Shown: one piece after another, positions 5,423-6,748 of the stretch
Position numbering within the stretch: the stretch's first letter is position 1
Layout: each line of letters opens with the position of its first letter
Origin: [Eubacterium] saphenum
GTDB lineage: Bacteria > Bacillota > Clostridia > Oscillospirales > Ruminococcaceae
Length of the DNA: 6,748 bases
Assembly: GCA_004554555.1 (NCBI GenBank)
Contig: SFLN01000102.1
Location: 1-6,748, forward strand
Direction of reading: 5' to 3'
Notes under the pieces: generated by a model
Seen by the model: only the letters and a program-made list of their open reading frames with translations
Told to the model about the DNA's origin: nothing
The model's database searches: none
Position numbers and translations under genes: made by a program

Positions 5423-6628
5423 ATGAAAATTCTGGTAATCAACGCGGGAAGCTCTTCTCTTAAGTATCAGCTCCTCGATATGACCGACGAGAGCGTTATC
5501 GCAAAGGGCAACTGCGACCGTATCGGCATCGGCGGTCACATAAAGCACACCACCTTCGACGGCAGAACCGTTGATATTGACTGCGACTTCCCCACCCACA
5601 CCGAGGCTTTTGAGAAGCTTGTTGAAGTGCTCACCACGGGCGACGCTGCCGTTATTTCTTCGATGAGCGAAATCGCTGCCGTTGGTCACCGCATAGTTCA
5701 CGGCGGTGAAAAATTTGGCGCAACAACTATCGTTGACGACGACGTTATTCAGGCAATCGACGACCTCGCAGAGCTTGCTCCCGTACATAACCACCCGCAC
5801 GCGCTCGCACTCAGAGCCTGCAAGAACGTTATCGCGCCCGGCACTCCTCAGGTTGCCGTTTTCGATACCGCGTTCCACTCCACAATGCCCGAAAAGGCTT
5901 ATATGTACGGTATGCCCTACGAGGCTTATGAGAAATACCACGTTAGAAAGTACGGCTTCCACGGCACCTCTCACCGCTTCGTTTCTCAGGCACTCGCTGA
6001 CGCTATGGGCAAGGATATCAAGGACCTCAAAATCGTTTCCTGCCACCTCGGCAACGGCTCTTCGATAACCGCGGTTGACGGCGGCAAGTCCATCGATACC
6101 TCTATGGGCTTCACTCCCCTCGACGGCGTTATCATGGGCACACGCTCGGGCTGCGTTGACCCGTCCGCTGTAACCTACCTTGAAAACAAGATGAGCCTCA
6201 CTCCGAACGAGATGAGCGATTACCTCAACAAGAAGTCCGGATTCCTCGGAATTTCCGGCATCTCCAGCGACGCAAGAGATTTGGGCGAGGCTGCCGCTCA
6301 CGGCGACCACAAGGCTAAGCTTGCAGGCGAAATGCTCCGCTATGAAATCAAGAAGTACATCGGCTCTTACGCAGCTATTATGAACGGTCTGGACGCTGTT
6401 CTCTTCACCGGCGGTATCGGCGAAAACTCCGACGCTCTGCGCGCTGATGTCTGCAACAATATGGAAGTTCTCGGCATCAAGCTCGACGAAAAGGCAAACA
6501 CCGGTCTTCGCGGAAAGCTTGCGAAAATCTCCGCTCCCGACAGCAAGGTTCAGGTTTGGGTTGTTCCCACCAACGAGGAGCTCCTCATTGCAAGAGATAC
6601 CAAGGAAATTGTTGAGAAGAACAAGTAA
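5423..6628 (+). CDS. ackA: acetate kinase
   Basis: Acetate kinase interconverts acetyl phosphate plus ADP with acetate plus ATP, the ATP-yielding last step of acetate fermentation; cytoplasmic. The 401 residues are full family length. Family motifs in order: VINAGSSSLKYQL (5-17, Asn7 and the phosphate-binding Ser run); GHRIVHGGEKF (88-98, with the catalytic-site Arg90); FDTAFHSTMP (147-156, catalytic Asp148); YGFHGTSHR (177-185, His180); HLGNGSSITAVDGGKS (208-223); GFTPLDGVIMGTRSGCVDP (229-247, Arg241); FTGGIGENS (328-336); and TNEELLIARDT (383-393, Glu385). AAAGGA stands 10 nt before the ATG. A phosphate acetyltransferase gene, often next to ackA, is not in the window; the gene appears to be a single-gene transcript between its own promoter and terminator. 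Codon choice is strongly biased (many AAG, CTC, GGC, GTT), unlike the leftward genes, which fits high expression. Confidence 0.98.
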   Translation: MKILVINAGSSSLKYQLLDMTDESVIAKGNCDRIGIGGHIKHTTFDGRTVDIDCDFPTHTEAFEKLVEVLTTGDAAVISSMSEIAAVGHRIVHGGEKFGATTIVDDDVIQAIDDLAELAPVHNHPHALALRACKNVIAPGTPQVAVFDTAFHSTMPEKAYMYGMPYEAYEKYHVRKYGFHGTSHRFVSQALADAMGKDIKDLKIVSCHLGNGSSITAVDGGKSIDTSMGFTPLDGVIMGTRSGCVDPSAVTYLENKMSLTPNEMSDYLNKKSGFLGISGISSDARDLGEAAAHGDHKAKLAGEMLRYEIKKYIGSYAAIMNGLDAVLFTGGIGENSDALRADVCNNMEVLGIKLDEKANTGLRGKLAKISAPDSKVQVWVVPTNEELLIARDTKEIVEKNK

Positions 6629-6657
6629 TTCTCGGCGAATTAACAGATTAAATCGCG

Positions 6658-6690
6658 AAATCCCCTGCTTTTCGGCGGGGGATTTTTGTT
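6658..6690 (+). terminator. rho-independent terminator after ackA
   Basis: An 11-bp stem (6658-6668 with 6675-6685; AAATCCCC pairs with GGGGATTT, then T-G, G-C, C-G) closes a 6-nt TTTTCG loop. It is followed by TTTTTGTTT. It begins 29 nt after the ackA stop. On the minus strand the stem is followed by CGCGATTT, so it is a weak terminator in that direction. Confidence 0.93.
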
Positions 6691-6699
6691 TATCGGAAA

Positions 6700-6748
6700 T
6701 CAGCGCGGCTTGTCGGAATTCTCGTTTTGCAGCTTGAACGCGGTCTTT
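6700..6748 (-). CDS. possible 3' end of a convergent gene (partial)
   Basis: Reading leftward from the right edge, one frame gives KTAFKLQNENSDKPR and then TGA (6702-6700). A polar, Lys/Asn/Asp-rich tail ending just before a shared terminator region is what a convergent gene's C-terminus often looks like. Only 15 codons are visible, a competing frame is also open, and no family can be named. Confidence 0.3.
   Translation of the reverse strand, partial: KTAFKLQNENSDKPR

Noticed and set aside
5402..6310. 302-codon minus-strand open frame opposite ackA
   Set aside because: It lies wholly antisense to a canonical acetate kinase; its openness follows from the codon bias of ackA.

Overview
The window (6,748 bp) looks like chromosomal DNA from an anaerobic, low-to-mid-GC Firmicute of the class Clostridia, most likely close to Ruminococcus/Oscillospiraceae. 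The evidence is a typical clostridial acetate kinase, a TmcAL-type tRNA acetate ligase divergent from ackA, a Nif11-like small protein, strong Gram-positive Shine-Dalgarno sites and AT-rich intergenic promoters. There are no signs of mobile elements, CRISPR arrays, tRNA or rRNA genes.

Layout, left to right. Bases 1-134 carry no gene I can support and end in a plus-strand rho-independent terminator (135-172). From 5233 down to 172, five genes read leftward and probably form one operon, in transcription order: tmcAL (tRNA-Met cytidine acetate ligase), murL (UDP-MurNAc-L-Ala-L-Glu epimerase family), a murD homologue overlapping murL by 4 bp, a 91-residue Nif11-like protein, and a polytopic membrane protein resembling the DUF2238/YjdF group. 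A 5233-5423 intergenic region holds two back-to-back sigma-70-type promoters that are near-exact mirror images. Rightward, ackA (acetate kinase) runs from 5423 to 6628 and ends at a strong terminator. The last 49 bases may be the 3' end of a convergent gene.

The main biological point is the murL-murD pair. In the route described in Xanthomonas oryzae, MurD2 adds L-glutamate to UDP-MurNAc-L-Ala and MurL then epimerises that residue to D-glutamate, so glutamate racemase (MurI) is not needed. The translationally coupled pair here, together with substitutions in the MurD glutamate pocket, suggests that this Clostridia-type organism makes its peptidoglycan D-Glu this way. The pairing is seen in the sequence; the pathway assignment is inference from family membership.

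The second point is that murL is longer than the ATG/GTG/TTG-started frame suggests. The reading frame stays open about 66 codons upstream with family-like protein sequence, and a strong Shine-Dalgarno lies 7 nt before an ACG codon where an ATG would be expected. This is either a genuine non-canonical start, a damaged start, or a sequence error.
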